Source: Microbacterium sp. AZCO (GTDB lineage: Bacteria; Actinomycetota; Actinomycetes; Actinomycetales; Microbacteriaceae). Taken from it: a DNA stretch of 64,000 nt. The notes under the pieces were generated by a model that was given only the letters and a program-made list of their open reading frames with translations, was not told the DNA's origin and made no database searches. Below, piece after piece: positions 51,076 through 59,815 of this stretch; positions within the stretch are counted from its first letter, which is position 1, and the number at the start of each line of letters is the position of its first letter. The position numbers and the translations under genes were made by a program. The stretch lies in contig NZ_CP154857.1 of the NCBI RefSeq assembly GCF_039614715.1, forward strand, positions 2,480,001 to 2,544,000, given 5' to 3'.

Positions 51076-53391
51076 ATGACCCGGGCATCCACTCGACTCA
51101 CCTCCCTCATCGCCGTCCTCGCGACCTCCGTCCTCCTCCTCCTCCTCGGAGCGGCGCCCGGGGCCGCTCAGGCGGTGGCGGGCGTTCCCGGGGCCGCGAC
51201 CGCCGTGACCGCGACGAAGGACGACACGGCGCACACCGCCACCGTGACGTGGAAGGCGCCGTCGAGCGACGGGGGCTCACCGATCACGGGATACCGGCTG
51301 GTGCGTCTCACCACGGCCGGACCGACTGTCGGCTCGACGACCGTCGGGCCCGGCATCCGGTCCCGCGTCTATACCAACCTCGCTCCGGGAACGACCCTCA
51401 TCGTCGCGGTCATCCCCCTCAACGCGGCCGGCAGCGGGCCGGCACGGACCACATCGATCACGATGGCACAGGCGACCCTCACGACCGACACCCCGACGAT
51501 CACCGGCACCGCTCAGGTGGGCTCCATCCTCACGGCGCACCCCGGCACGTGGGGGCCGCCGCCCGTGTCGTTCTCGTTCCAGTGGTACGCCGGCTCGACC
51601 CGCATCCTGGGGGCGACGGGATCTGTGTACACGCCGACGTCGACGGACGTCGGCAAGCCCCTCAAGGTGCAGGTCACGGGCGCCAAGCCGGGGTACGCGA
51701 GCAGCGCGCGGTTCAGCGCCCCGACCGCGCCCGTCCTCCGCGACGTGCCCGTCGTTCCCGGTGCGGTGAGCAGCACCGTGATCACCCAGGACGACCGGGA
51801 CCGCACAGCGACCCTGACCTGGACTCCCCCGTTCTCCGACGGCGGATCGCCGGTCACGGGCTACCGGGTCACACGCAACGGCACCGACGCATCGGGCAAC
51901 GGCCCGCTCACGGTGATCCTCGGGCCCGACGCGCGATCGTGGACCGCGGTCGACCTCGCGCGCGAGACGACCTACGAGCTGACCGTCGCGGCGATCAACG
52001 CCGTCGGGACGGGTGCACCGACCACCGAGGAGGTCACGCTCCGCCTCGGAGTGATCACGCCGGTCGCTCCCGTCATCGTCGGGACGCCGCAGGTCGGGTC
52101 CACGCTGACGGTGGATGCCGGCACGTGGGAGCCGCAGCCGGTCACGCTGACGTATCAGTGGAACCGGTACAGCACGCCGATCCCCGGCGCGACGGGCAGG
52201 AGCTACACCCTCGTCGCCGACGACGCCGGACAGGCGATCTCGGTGACCGTGACGGGGAGCAAGCCGGGCTACCCGCCCACCAGCATCACGAGCCCCCAGG
52301 TGACGGTGACTCTTCCCGAGGGCAGCCGGGTCGTGGACGTCGCCGCGGGCGACTACCACTCCCTCGCGGTCACCGCCGACGGGCGCGTCTTCGCCTGGGG
52401 CGCCAACTTCAGCGGCCAGCTCGGCGACGGGACGACGACGGACCGGCCGACGCCCGTCGCCGTCGCCGGCATCACGGACGCGGTGGCGGTCGCCGCCGGG
52501 CAGGGCTTCTCCCTCGCGGCCACCGCCGACGGGCACGTCTACGCGTGGGGCCAGAACCAGTACGGCCAGCTCGGCGACGGGACCACCACCGATCGGCGGT
52601 CGCCGGCGCTCGTTGCGGGGGTCACAGACGCCGTCGACGTGACGGCGGCGCTCACGCACGCGCTGGCGCTCACCGCCGATGGCCGCCTCTATGCGTGGGG
52701 CGACAACACCGAAGGCGCGCTCGGCGACGGAACCGACACGCATCGGTACACACCCATCGTCGTTCCGGGACTCAGCGACGTCGTCTCGGTCAGCACGAGC
52801 TACAGCCATTCGCTCGCCGCGACGGCCGACGGCTCGGTGTACCACTGGGGCTACTTCCCCGATGGCGGACTGGGCGACGGGAACCCCGGGCGCTACACGC
52901 CCGCCCGCGTCTCCGGCATCCCTCCCGTCGTCTCGGTCGCGGCCGGCGGATCTCATGCGCTCGCCGTCGGCGCGGACGGCCGGGCCTACACCTGGGGCGC
53001 CAACATGGACGGACAGTTCGGCAACGGGACCCGCGTGGCGAACCCCGCACCGGCGCCGGTTCGCCATGCGACGCGCCAGGATCTCACCGGCATCGTCGAG
53101 GTCGCCGGGGCGTTCCACTCACTCGCGGTGACGTCGTCCGGAGAGCTGTTCGTCTGGGGCCGGAACGAGCGCGGCCAGCTCGGACTGGGCGTGGCCGGGG
53201 CCTGGGAGTCGTGGCCGACGCTGAACCCCGCGATCAGCGGCATCCGGTCGGTCGCCGTGAGCTACCAGCACTCGCTGGCGGTCACCGCCGACGGGCGCGT
53301 GTACGCGTGGGGCGTCAACGAGCGCGGTCAGCTCGGCGACGGAAGCATCGTCAACCGCCGATCGCCGGTGGTTGTCGGAGGGATCGGATGA
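51076..53391 (+). CDS. Secreted RCC1-repeat protein with fibronectin III-like domains
   Basis: A 771-residue exported protein. A signal peptide covers about residues 1-34 (LIAVLATSVLLLLLGAAPGAAQA). Then come FN3-like domains (about 38-130 and 232-325, with GGSPITGYRL and GGSPVTGYRV) alternating with beta domains of the form VGSTLTVDAGTW...YQW. From about residue 416 to the end lie roughly seven RCC1-type blades of about 50 residues, with repeats such as HSLAVTADGRVFAWG and GQLGDGTTTDR, likely forming a seven-bladed propeller. No sortase or membrane anchor is visible. Function is probably binding or adhesion at the surface; eukaryotic RCC1 exchange activity is not implied. The stop codon falls in a 14-bp tandem repeat. 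Confidence 0.88.
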   Translation: MTRASTRLTSLIAVLATSVLLLLLGAAPGAAQAVAGVPGAATAVTATKDDTAHTATVTWKAPSSDGGSPITGYRLVRLTTAGPTVGSTTVGPGIRSRVYTNLAPGTTLIVAVIPLNAAGSGPARTTSITMAQATLTTDTPTITGTAQVGSILTAHPGTWGPPPVSFSFQWYAGSTRILGATGSVYTPTSTDVGKPLKVQVTGAKPGYASSARFSAPTAPVLRDVPVVPGAVSSTVITQDDRDRTATLTWTPPFSDGGSPVTGYRVTRNGTDASGNGPLTVILGPDARSWTAVDLARETTYELTVAAINAVGTGAPTTEEVTLRLGVITPVAPVIVGTPQVGSTLTVDAGTWEPQPVTLTYQWNRYSTPIPGATGRSYTLVADDAGQAISVTVTGSKPGYPPTSITSPQVTVTLPEGSRVVDVAAGDYHSLAVTADGRVFAWGANFSGQLGDGTTTDRPTPVAVAGITDAVAVAAGQGFSLAATADGHVYAWGQNQYGQLGDGTTTDRRSPALVAGVTDAVDVTAALTHALALTADGRLYAWGDNTEGALGDGTDTHRYTPIVVPGLSDVVSVSTSYSHSLAATADGSVYHWGYFPDGGLGDGNPGRYTPARVSGIPPVVSVAAGGSHALAVGADGRAYTWGANMDGQFGNGTRVANPAPAPVRHATRQDLTGIVEVAGAFHSLAVTSSGELFVWGRNERGQLGLGVAGAWESWPTLNPAISGIRSVAVSYQHSLAVTADGRVYAWGVNERGQLGDGSIVNRRSPVVVGGIG

Positions 53392-53454
53392 TCCGGGTCG
53401 GATGACCCGGGTCGGATGATCCGGGTCGGATGACCCGGGTCGGATGATCCGGGT
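53385..53454. repeat. 14-bp tandem repeat, five copies, alternating T/C
   Basis: Five exact 14-bp units CGGATGAYCCGGGT, where Y alternates T, C, T, C, T, so the higher-order period is 28 bp. The first unit contains the TGA stop of the RCC1 gene, and the array ends 14 bp before the convergent polyphosphate kinase stop. Units are partly self-complementary and could act as a terminator; copy number may vary between strains. Confidence 0.85.
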
Positions 53455-53468
53455 CGCACAACCCCGGA

Positions 53469-54332
53469 TCAGCTGGCGGCGAGCCGCGCCTTCTCGGCCT
53501 CGACGTCGTAGTCCGCGACGGGCCACTTGGGGTTGATGTCCTCGAGTGCGGCGAGCAGGAGCGCCTGGATGGCGACGCGGCCGTACCACTTGTGGTCGCC
53601 GGGGATGACGTGCCAGGGCGCGGCATCCGTCGACGTGCGCTCGATCGCGATCTGGTACGCCTCCATGTACTTCGGCCACAGCATCCGCTCATCCACGTCG
53701 GACGGGTTGTACTTCCAGTGCTTGTCCGGACGGTCGAGCCGCCGCATGAGTCGCCTCTTCTGCTCGTCCGAGGAGATGTGCAGCATGACCTTCACGATCC
53801 GGGTGCCGCCGTCGGTCAGGCGCTTCTCGAATTCGTTGATCGCGTCGTAGCGGCGCTCGATCTCATCGGCCGGCGCCAGCTCCCGCACGCGTGCGATGAG
53901 GACGTCCTCGTAGTGGGACCGGTCGAACACGCCGATGTACCCCGCCTCGGGCAGCGCCTTCTCGATGCGCCAGAGGAAGTCGTGCGCCTTCTCCTCGTCG
54001 GTGGGCTGCTTGAACGCGCTCACCGAGATGCCCTGCGGGTCGACGGCGCCGACGACGTGGCGGATGATGCCGCTCTTGCCGGCGCAGTCGAGGGCCTGCA
54101 GCACGAGCAGCACCGAGGCGTTCGTCACCTCGGCCTGACTCCGCGCGTAGAGCCGCTCCTGCAGCTCGCCCAGCTCCTTCTCCCCCGACGAGAGGTCCTT
54201 CTTGCCCTTCGACTTGCCGCCCTCGTAGCCGGGCGTCGAGGAGGGATCAATCTCGTCCAGCCGGGAACCGTCCCCCACGCGAAGGATCTCAGCCGGATCG
54301 CCCGTCCAGTACTTCTGACTCTCTGCCGTCAT
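53469..54332 (-). CDS. Polyphosphate kinase 2 family phosphotransferase
   Basis: A 287-residue PPK2 enzyme that moves phosphate between polyphosphate and nucleotides. Walker A is LQALDCAGKSG with K86; the usual D-A/S-A/S-G-K form carries a cysteine here at residue 83. Walker B and the base-contact region read FDRSHYEDVL, and the arginine lid contains KRRLMRRLDRPDKHWK. AFKQPTDEE and WHVIPGDHKWY are also diagnostic. Sequence style is nearest to class III-like PPK2, which can phosphorylate AMP and ADP. It is soluble and stands alone between the tandem repeat and menD. Confidence 0.9.
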   Translation of the reverse strand: MTAESQKYWTGDPAEILRVGDGSRLDEIDPSSTPGYEGGKSKGKKDLSSGEKELGELQERLYARSQAEVTNASVLLVLQALDCAGKSGIIRHVVGAVDPQGISVSAFKQPTDEEKAHDFLWRIEKALPEAGYIGVFDRSHYEDVLIARVRELAPADEIERRYDAINEFEKRLTDGGTRIVKVMLHISSDEQKRRLMRRLDRPDKHWKYNPSDVDERMLWPKYMEAYQIAIERTSTDAAPWHVIPGDHKWYGRVAIQALLLAALEDINPKWPVADYDVEAEKARLAAS

Positions 54333-54385
54333 ACGCTCATCCTGGCCGAGGCCACCGGAGCGCGCACCTGCTTGATTGCGGGCGG

Positions 54386-56239
54386 TCAGCGTGGCAGGGG
54401 GACCTCGATGAGGTGGCGACCCGCGACGGGTGAGGTCAGCGCCTGGTCGAGCTCACTGCGCGTCGTCGCGCGGGTGTACTCCCAGCCGTACGCCGCGGCA
54501 AGCTGGTCGAGGCTCACGGTGTGGGGCGTGTAGAGCACGCGGTCCATCGCGGTGCGCCCCGCGACCTGCGCCACCTCGAGACCGTCGAAGATCGTGCCTC
54601 CGCCGTCGTTCCCGACGACGACCTGAAGTCGCGGCTCGCGCTCGCCGGGCGCGAGCAGGAGCGCTCCGACGTCGTGGAGGAAGGCGAGGTCGCCGAGCAG
54701 CACCCGCGTGACCCCGGGCCGTCCGGCCGCCTGGCTCGCGAGCGCGATGCCGAACGCCGTCGCGAGCGTGCCGTCGATGCCGGCGAGGCCGCGGTTGGCG
54801 TGCACGGGCACCTTCTTGCCCCCGAGCACGGCATCGGCGACGCGCACGAGTCGCGAGGATCCGAAGACGAGCCGGTCGTGCGGCCACGTCGCTCTCCACA
54901 CGGCGTCGACGACCGTCGGACGATCGAGCGGTGCGCGGATCGCCGCGAGCTCCGCGGATATCGCCCCGAGCCGCTCACTGGGAACGGCGGAGGACAGGCC
55001 GTCGACATCGGGCGCCGCAGGAGAGAGATCGATGGATGCCGCGCGCGACGCCCGCAGCCACAGTCCGAGCCACTCGCGGTCGTCCTCCCCCGCCGCGACC
55101 GCGACGGCGTCGAGAGGTGTCGTCGCGCCATTGAGGTTGAGGGGCTCTCCCGGCCCGCGGAGCGCGAACACCTCCACCTCGGGGTCGGAGAGGAGCGCCG
55201 CCGTCTCGCGGCTCAGCGTCGGATGGCCGAGCACGACGACGCGCTCGATGCGTCCGCCGAGCTCGGGGTCGCGGAGCAGGTCGCGGTAGCCGTGCACGAG
55301 GTTGCGACCGAAGCGCGCGCCGCTGACGACCTCCGCGATGAGCGGCCAGCCGCCCTCGTGGGCGAGGGTCTCGGCATCCGGTCCCGCATCCGCCCCCGCG
55401 AGCACGACGGTGCGGGGCCCGCGCGGAAGCAGGTGGGGACGATCCTCGGGCTCCATGGGCAGGTCGGCCTCGCCGATGCCGCCGCCGCCCTGGTACAGCG
55501 CGCCGGACGGGTCGTCGGGCTCCTCCGCCTCGACGGGAGCGGCGTCGAGATCGTGGTCGGGCTCGACGGTGAGCTCGGCCGCCGGCACGAGCAGCCACGA
55601 CGGAAGGTCGCCCGCGAGCGGCTCGCGGAACGGCAGGTTGAGGTGCACGGGGCCCGGTGAGCGCGTGCCGGCGCCGAGCGCCGCCGCGACCGCCTGGGCG
55701 GCGACCTCGCGCAGCATGACGCTCTGCTCTCCCCCGCCCTCGGGGTCGCTCGCCTCGGGCACGGGGAGGTCGGCCTCCCACCGCACGCTCGGTGCGAACA
55801 TGCCGGGCTGGCGCGTGGTCTGGTTGGCGCCCACGCCGCGCAGCTCGGGCGGCCGGTCGGCCGTGAGCAGCAGGAGCGGCACGCCGGCGTGGTGCGCCTC
55901 GAGGGAGGCGGGCAGCAGGTTCGCGGCGGCGGTCCCGGACGTGCAGACGACGGCCGCCGGCATCCGGGACTCCCGTCCGATGCCGAGCGCCGTGAAGCCG
56001 GCCACGCGCTCGTCGAGCCGAACGTGCAGCGACAGCGCGCCGCGCTCCTCGAGCTCGGCGGCGACGAGGGCGAGCGCCTGGGAGCGCGAGCCGGGGCTCA
56101 GCACGACGTGCCGCACACCCTGCTCGACGAGGGCGCCGAAGAGCGCGGCCGCGGCGTCGGTCGCGGGCGAGGGCAGCTGACGCGGATCGGGCTCGTCGAT
56201 GAGATCGGCGAAGCGCTCGCCGTCTGCCTCGGGATCCAC
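54386..56239 (-). CDS. menD: SEPHCHC synthase (MenD)
   Basis: A 617-residue thiamine-diphosphate enzyme joining isochorismate and 2-oxoglutarate in menaquinone synthesis. The N-terminal pyrimidine domain shows VLSPGSRSQALAL and HVRLDERVAGFTALG with the catalytic Glu, followed by VVCTSGTAAANLLPA. The pyrophosphate domain shows NRGLAGIDGTLATA and GNDGGGTIFDGLE near residues 546-558. It is somewhat long because of an acidic insertion near residues 230-270. The GTG at 56239 comes two bases after the upstream stop, so coupling to the PLDc-N gene is likely. Confidence 0.92.
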   Translation of the reverse strand: MDPEADGERFADLIDEPDPRQLPSPATDAAAALFGALVEQGVRHVVLSPGSRSQALALVAAELEERGALSLHVRLDERVAGFTALGIGRESRMPAAVVCTSGTAAANLLPASLEAHHAGVPLLLLTADRPPELRGVGANQTTRQPGMFAPSVRWEADLPVPEASDPEGGGEQSVMLREVAAQAVAAALGAGTRSPGPVHLNLPFREPLAGDLPSWLLVPAAELTVEPDHDLDAAPVEAEEPDDPSGALYQGGGGIGEADLPMEPEDRPHLLPRGPRTVVLAGADAGPDAETLAHEGGWPLIAEVVSGARFGRNLVHGYRDLLRDPELGGRIERVVVLGHPTLSRETAALLSDPEVEVFALRGPGEPLNLNGATTPLDAVAVAAGEDDREWLGLWLRASRAASIDLSPAAPDVDGLSSAVPSERLGAISAELAAIRAPLDRPTVVDAVWRATWPHDRLVFGSSRLVRVADAVLGGKKVPVHANRGLAGIDGTLATAFGIALASQAAGRPGVTRVLLGDLAFLHDVGALLLAPGEREPRLQVVVGNDGGGTIFDGLEVAQVAGRTAMDRVLYTPHTVSLDQLAAAYGWEYTRATTRSELDQALTSPVAGRHLIEVPLPR

Positions 56240-56241
56240 GC

Positions 56242-56712
56242 TCAGCCGGCGACGCCGCGCTGACCGCGGGTGTCGTCGTCGTCGGGGCTCGGGCGTCCCT
56301 TGGCCTCGGTGCCGGGGGTCGCGGCCTCACCGGGCTTGGCGGGGCCCGGCGAGCCCGTGGCGGGCGGCGCCGAGAGACGGTTCCACTTGGGATCGTCGTC
56401 CTCGGCGTCGAGCTGCGCGAGCTCCTCCTCCAGGCGGCGGATGCGCTCGTCCTGGTCGCTCTGCGTTCCGATGCGGCCGAGGAACTCGAGGTCGTCGTCG
56501 GGGGCGCTCCGGGAGCCCGCCGCGTTGACGCGGGAACGCCCCAGCACGAGCCACATGACGCCGCCGATGACGGGGAGCAGCACGACGATGAGGATCCACA
56601 CCGGCTTGCCCACGCCGCGGTGGCGGATGGCGGGCTGTGCCGAGCAGTCGACGATGGTGAAGACCCAGAAGGCGACCGCCAGTACGGCGAGTATGAGCAG
56701 CACCTTCGTCAC
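56242..56712 (-). CDS. PLDc_N-domain membrane protein
   Basis: A 156-residue protein with two membrane segments in the first 60 residues (VLLILAVLAVAFWVFTIVDC and PVWILIVVLLPVIGGVMWLV), the pattern of the phospholipase D nuclease N-terminal domain, followed by a long charged tail with a coiled-coil stretch RIRRLEEELAQL. The GTG at 56712 lies six bases after TAGGAT on the minus strand. It leads the menD transcript. Its role is unknown; small PLDc_N proteins often sit beside men genes in actinobacteria. Confidence 0.82.
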   Translation of the reverse strand: MTKVLLILAVLAVAFWVFTIVDCSAQPAIRHRGVGKPVWILIVVLLPVIGGVMWLVLGRSRVNAAGSRSAPDDDLEFLGRIGTQSDQDERIRRLEEELAQLDAEDDDPKWNRLSAPPATGSPGPAKPGEAATPGTEAKGRPSPDDDDTRGQRGVAG

Positions 56713-56799
56713 GCCTCCATCCTAGGCGCGCGCGCTGGAGATGGCCTGGGCGTGACCGAACGGTGACCGGCGCCGGTCCAGGCGAATTACGATGTCTAG

Positions 56800-57090
56800 G
56801 TGAAAGCCCGCTCCGCCCTTCTCTATACGGTGCTGCGGCTCCTCGCGTTCATCGTGCCGTTCGCGATCCTGATGCTGTTCCCCGTCTTCCAGGAGCTCTA
56901 CTGGCTCGCCGCGATCTTCGCCGCCCTCATCGGGCTGAGCCTGTCGCTCCTGTTCCTGCGGCGCCCGCTCGACGACGTGTCGGCGGGCCTCGCGGACCGC
57001 CGTGAGCGCCGGAAGAGGGCCGACCGCGTCAGCGATGAGGACATCGAGGATGCCGCGTCCGACGCCGGCGGCGCCGCCGACCAGCGCTGA
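56800..57090 (+). CDS. DUF4229 membrane protein
   Basis: A 96-residue protein with two hydrophobic segments (TVLRLLAFIVPFAILMLFP and LAAIFAALIGLSLSLLFL), then the basic-acidic tail DRRERRKRADRVSDEDIEDAA. This matches the DUF4229 family common next to menaquinone genes in actinobacteria. The GTG at 56800 is six bases after TACGAT, leaderless in form. It is convergent with menA, ending 9 bp from the menA stop. Confidence 0.82.
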   Translation: MKARSALLYTVLRLLAFIVPFAILMLFPVFQELYWLAAIFAALIGLSLSLLFLRRPLDDVSAGLADRRERRKRADRVSDEDIEDAASDAGGAADQR

Positions 57091-57099
57091 CCGCCCGGG

Positions 57100-58080
57100 T
57101 CAGCCGATGAAGGCCCAGCAGAGGAACGCGCCGTAGGCGATCGACGTCAGCGACGTGAGGGCGAGGGCGACGAGCAGCTCCTTCGGCAGGCGGTACGTCC
57201 AGACGATCAGGATCGCCGGCAGCGCCGCGAGCAGGGCCAGCAGCGTCAGCCACGCGATCGGGTAGAACAGCGCGATGAAGACCGCGATGCCGAACGCGAC
57301 GGCGATGAACGCCGTGAAGAGCCACTGGGTCGCGCGGCGTCCGATGAGCACCGTCAGCGTGCGCTTGCGGGCGGCACGGTCCTGGTCGATGTCGCGCAGG
57401 TTGTTGGCGAGCAGCACGGCGCACGCGAGGAGACCCGCGGCGACGGCCCCGAGCCAGGCCTCCTGCGGAACGGCGAGCGCCTGCACGTAGGTCGTGCCGG
57501 CCGTCGCGACGAGCCCGAAGAAGACGAACACGAAGAGCTCGCCCAGGCCGTAGTAGCCGTAGGGGCGCTTGCCGCCTGTGTAGAACCAGGCCGCGAGGAT
57601 GCAGACGGCGCCGACCACCAGCATCCACCACTGCTGCGTCCTGATGACGATCGCAAGGCCCGCGAGCGCGGCGATCGCGAAGAACGCGAACGCGACGAAG
57701 AGCACCGTGCGGGGCTTGGCTTTGCGCGATGCGGTGAGTCGGGCGGGGCCGACGCGGTGGTCGTCGGTGCCGCGGATGCCGTCGCTGTAGTCGTTGGCGT
57801 AGTTGACGCCGATCTGCAGGCTCACCGACACGATCAGGCAGAAGAGCGCGATGACCCAGTGGAACTGCACATCGACGAGGTGCGCCGCGCCCGTGCCGAT
57901 GAGCACGGGCGTGACGGCGAGGGGCAGGGTGCGCAGGCGCGCGGCGCCGATCCAGTCGCGCGCCGTCGCCTTCTCGACGCGGCGCGGGTCGCGGGACTCG
58001 TTCGTCTTCTGCGGGTTCCCGCGCGACGGCTGCCGGTTCGGGCTCGTGCGCTTGCGGTTCTTGCTGGGGGTGCCTGCCAC
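57100..58080 (-). CDS. menA: 1,4-dihydroxy-2-naphthoate polyprenyltransferase
   Basis: A 326-residue UbiA-fold membrane enzyme attaching the polyprenyl tail to DHNA. The first Asp-rich motif is NYANDYSDGIRGTDD (about residues 92-106) and the second is NNLRDIDQDRAARKRT (about 222-237), both binding Mg-diphosphate. Eight or nine membrane segments are predicted. The N-terminal 40 residues are basic and polar, an extension typical of actinobacterial MenA. The GTG at 58080 has TATGAT eight bases upstream. Confidence 0.92.
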   Translation of the reverse strand: MAGTPSKNRKRTSPNRQPSRGNPQKTNESRDPRRVEKATARDWIGAARLRTLPLAVTPVLIGTGAAHLVDVQFHWVIALFCLIVSVSLQIGVNYANDYSDGIRGTDDHRVGPARLTASRKAKPRTVLFVAFAFFAIAALAGLAIVIRTQQWWMLVVGAVCILAAWFYTGGKRPYGYYGLGELFVFVFFGLVATAGTTYVQALAVPQEAWLGAVAAGLLACAVLLANNLRDIDQDRAARKRTLTVLIGRRATQWLFTAFIAVAFGIAVFIALFYPIAWLTLLALLAALPAILIVWTYRLPKELLVALALTSLTSIAYGAFLCWAFIG

Positions 58081-58161
58081 GAGGGGACATCATAGAGGCA
58101 CCGTTCATGAGCGTCGCGCAAGGCCTGGGCGAGGCGCTCCGGCCGGCGTCATGATGGCGGG

Positions 58162-58554
58162 ATGCTGACCGTGGGAACCGTCGTCCTGACCGTCGAAGAC
58201 ATCCCCCGGGCCGGCGCGTTCTGGCGCGCCGCCCTCGGATACGTCAACCGCCGGGAGCCGACCGACGACTGGGTCGTGCTCGATCCGCCGTACAAGACCG
58301 ACCAGCTCGCGCCGGGCGCGAGCATCGCGCTGTCGGTCACGGGCTACCCGCAGCACTATCCGCCGCGGATCCACCTCGACATCTACGCGGACGACCAGGC
58401 CGCCGGGGTGGAGCGTCTGCTGGGCCTCGGCGCCCGCGAGGTCGATTGGCACGACTACCCCGAGGACGCCGACTGGATCGTGCTGGAGGACACCGAGGGC
58501 AACCGCTTCTGCGTCGTGGACAAGTCGGCGGAGCACGCGAAGGCCGAGAACTGA
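58162..58554 (+). CDS. VOC-family (glyoxalase-like) protein
   Basis: A 130-residue protein of the vicinal oxygen chelate superfamily: VGTVVLTVEDIPRAGAFWRAALGY at the start and DWIVLEDTEGNRFCVV at the end, the usual paired beta-alpha-beta modules. HLDIYADD contains a likely metal-ligand histidine. Its ligand or reaction is unknown. The ATG at 58162 lies six bases after CATGAT. It sits between menA and menE on the opposite strand and is probably not part of the pathway. Confidence 0.83.
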   Translation: MLTVGTVVLTVEDIPRAGAFWRAALGYVNRREPTDDWVVLDPPYKTDQLAPGASIALSVTGYPQHYPPRIHLDIYADDQAAGVERLLGLGAREVDWHDYPEDADWIVLEDTEGNRFCVVDKSAEHAKAEN

Positions 58555-58560
58555 CCGCCG

Positions 58561-59715
58561 TCAGTGCAGAGCGGTGACCGCGCGGCGGATCGCCTCTCGG
58601 TCGGGCTTGCCCGAGGGCAGCGTCGCGAGCTCGTCGACCAGCACGAGCCGGGTCGGCCGCGCGTGCGCGCCGATCTCCGCCGCGACGGCGGAGCGCGCCT
58701 CCTCGAGTTGCACCGACTCGCTGCGGCGCAGCGCCTCGCCACGGGAGGCGACGACGACGGATGCCTCGCCCCACCGCTCGTCGGGCACGCCGATGACGAC
58801 CGCGCCGGACAGGCCCGGCACGGACCGCACGATCCGCTCGACCCGGTCGAGGGAGATGTTGATCCCGCCCGAGACGATGACGTTGTCGATGCGCCCCTTG
58901 ACGCGCAGGATGCCGTCTTCGATGATCCCGGCGTCGCCCGTGCGGTACCAGCGGCGGCCGTGGTCGTCGACGCGGAAGACCGCCTCGGTCCCGTCCGTGT
59001 CGCCGAGATAGCCGTCGGCGAGCGTCGGCCCCGCGAGCTGCACCTCGCCGTCGAGGATGCGGATGCCCACGCCGTCGAGCGGGCGCCCGTCGTAGACGCA
59101 GCCCCCGCTCGTCTCGGTCGAGCCGTACGTGCGGACGATGCGCGCGCCGACCTCGTGCGCACGCTCGAGCACGACGGGAGGGAGAGCCTGACCTCCGACC
59201 AGGATCGCCTCGAACGACCGGATCGCCGCGGCCACCGAGCGGTCGCCCTCCGCGGCATCCAGCAGCCTCGACAGCTGCGCCGGCACGAGCGACGTGTACG
59301 TGGGAACGCGGACGCCGCCCCGGCTCGACACCATCGTGAGCGCCAGCGCCGTGAACGACTGCGGCGTGAACGCACCGCTCAGGATCGCCGGCTCGCGATC
59401 GGCGACGATCGAGCGCACGAGCACCTGGAGGCCCGCGACGTAGCTCGCCGGAAGCGCGAGGAGCCACGCGCCCTCGCCGACCCGCGCGAAGGTGGCGAGC
59501 GCGCTCGCGGTGAGGGCGTCGCGGCTCAGGATGACGCTCTTCGGAACGCCCGTCGAGCCCGACGTCGTCACGACGACGGCGGTTCCCGCGCGGACGGCGC
59601 CCGGGACCGCCCGCACCATCCCGAGCCCGAGGGCCGGTCCTGCGCCGTGGATGGCGGAGCGGAGCCCCCGCAGGATCTCGCGGGGGTCGTCACCGACGAC
59701 CGGTTCGAGCCTCAT
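58561..59715 (-). CDS. menE: o-Succinylbenzoate-CoA ligase
   Basis: A 384-residue adenylate-forming ligase. The P-loop is TTSGSTGVPKS (about residues 50-60), the A5 motif is YGSTETSGG, A7 is YRTGD, A8 contains KGRIDNVIVSGGINIS, and the C-terminal catalytic lysine is in LPSGKPDRE. It activates o-succinylbenzoate in menaquinone synthesis. The protein is shorter than E. coli MenE because the N-terminal region is trimmed, as is common in actinobacteria. The ATG at 59715 is preferred; the GTG at 59724 would be only three bases from GAGGAG. Confidence 0.9.
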   Translation of the reverse strand: MRLEPVVGDDPREILRGLRSAIHGAGPALGLGMVRAVPGAVRAGTAVVVTTSGSTGVPKSVILSRDALTASALATFARVGEGAWLLALPASYVAGLQVLVRSIVADREPAILSGAFTPQSFTALALTMVSSRGGVRVPTYTSLVPAQLSRLLDAAEGDRSVAAAIRSFEAILVGGQALPPVVLERAHEVGARIVRTYGSTETSGGCVYDGRPLDGVGIRILDGEVQLAGPTLADGYLGDTDGTEAVFRVDDHGRRWYRTGDAGIIEDGILRVKGRIDNVIVSGGINISLDRVERIVRSVPGLSGAVVIGVPDERWGEASVVVASRGEALRRSESVQLEEARSAVAAEIGAHARPTRLVLVDELATLPSGKPDREAIRRAVTALH

Positions 59716-59815
59716 GCCGTGCACGAACTCCTCACGATCGGCCGCCTGGCCGGCGACACGCCGAGCCGGAGAGGCCGCATGGCGCGAGATTGCGGAGTTG
59801 GTGCCATGGCGCGGG

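Noticed and set aside
53385..53454. CRISPR array
   Set aside because: The repeats are 14 bp and contiguous with no spacers, and no cas genes are present.
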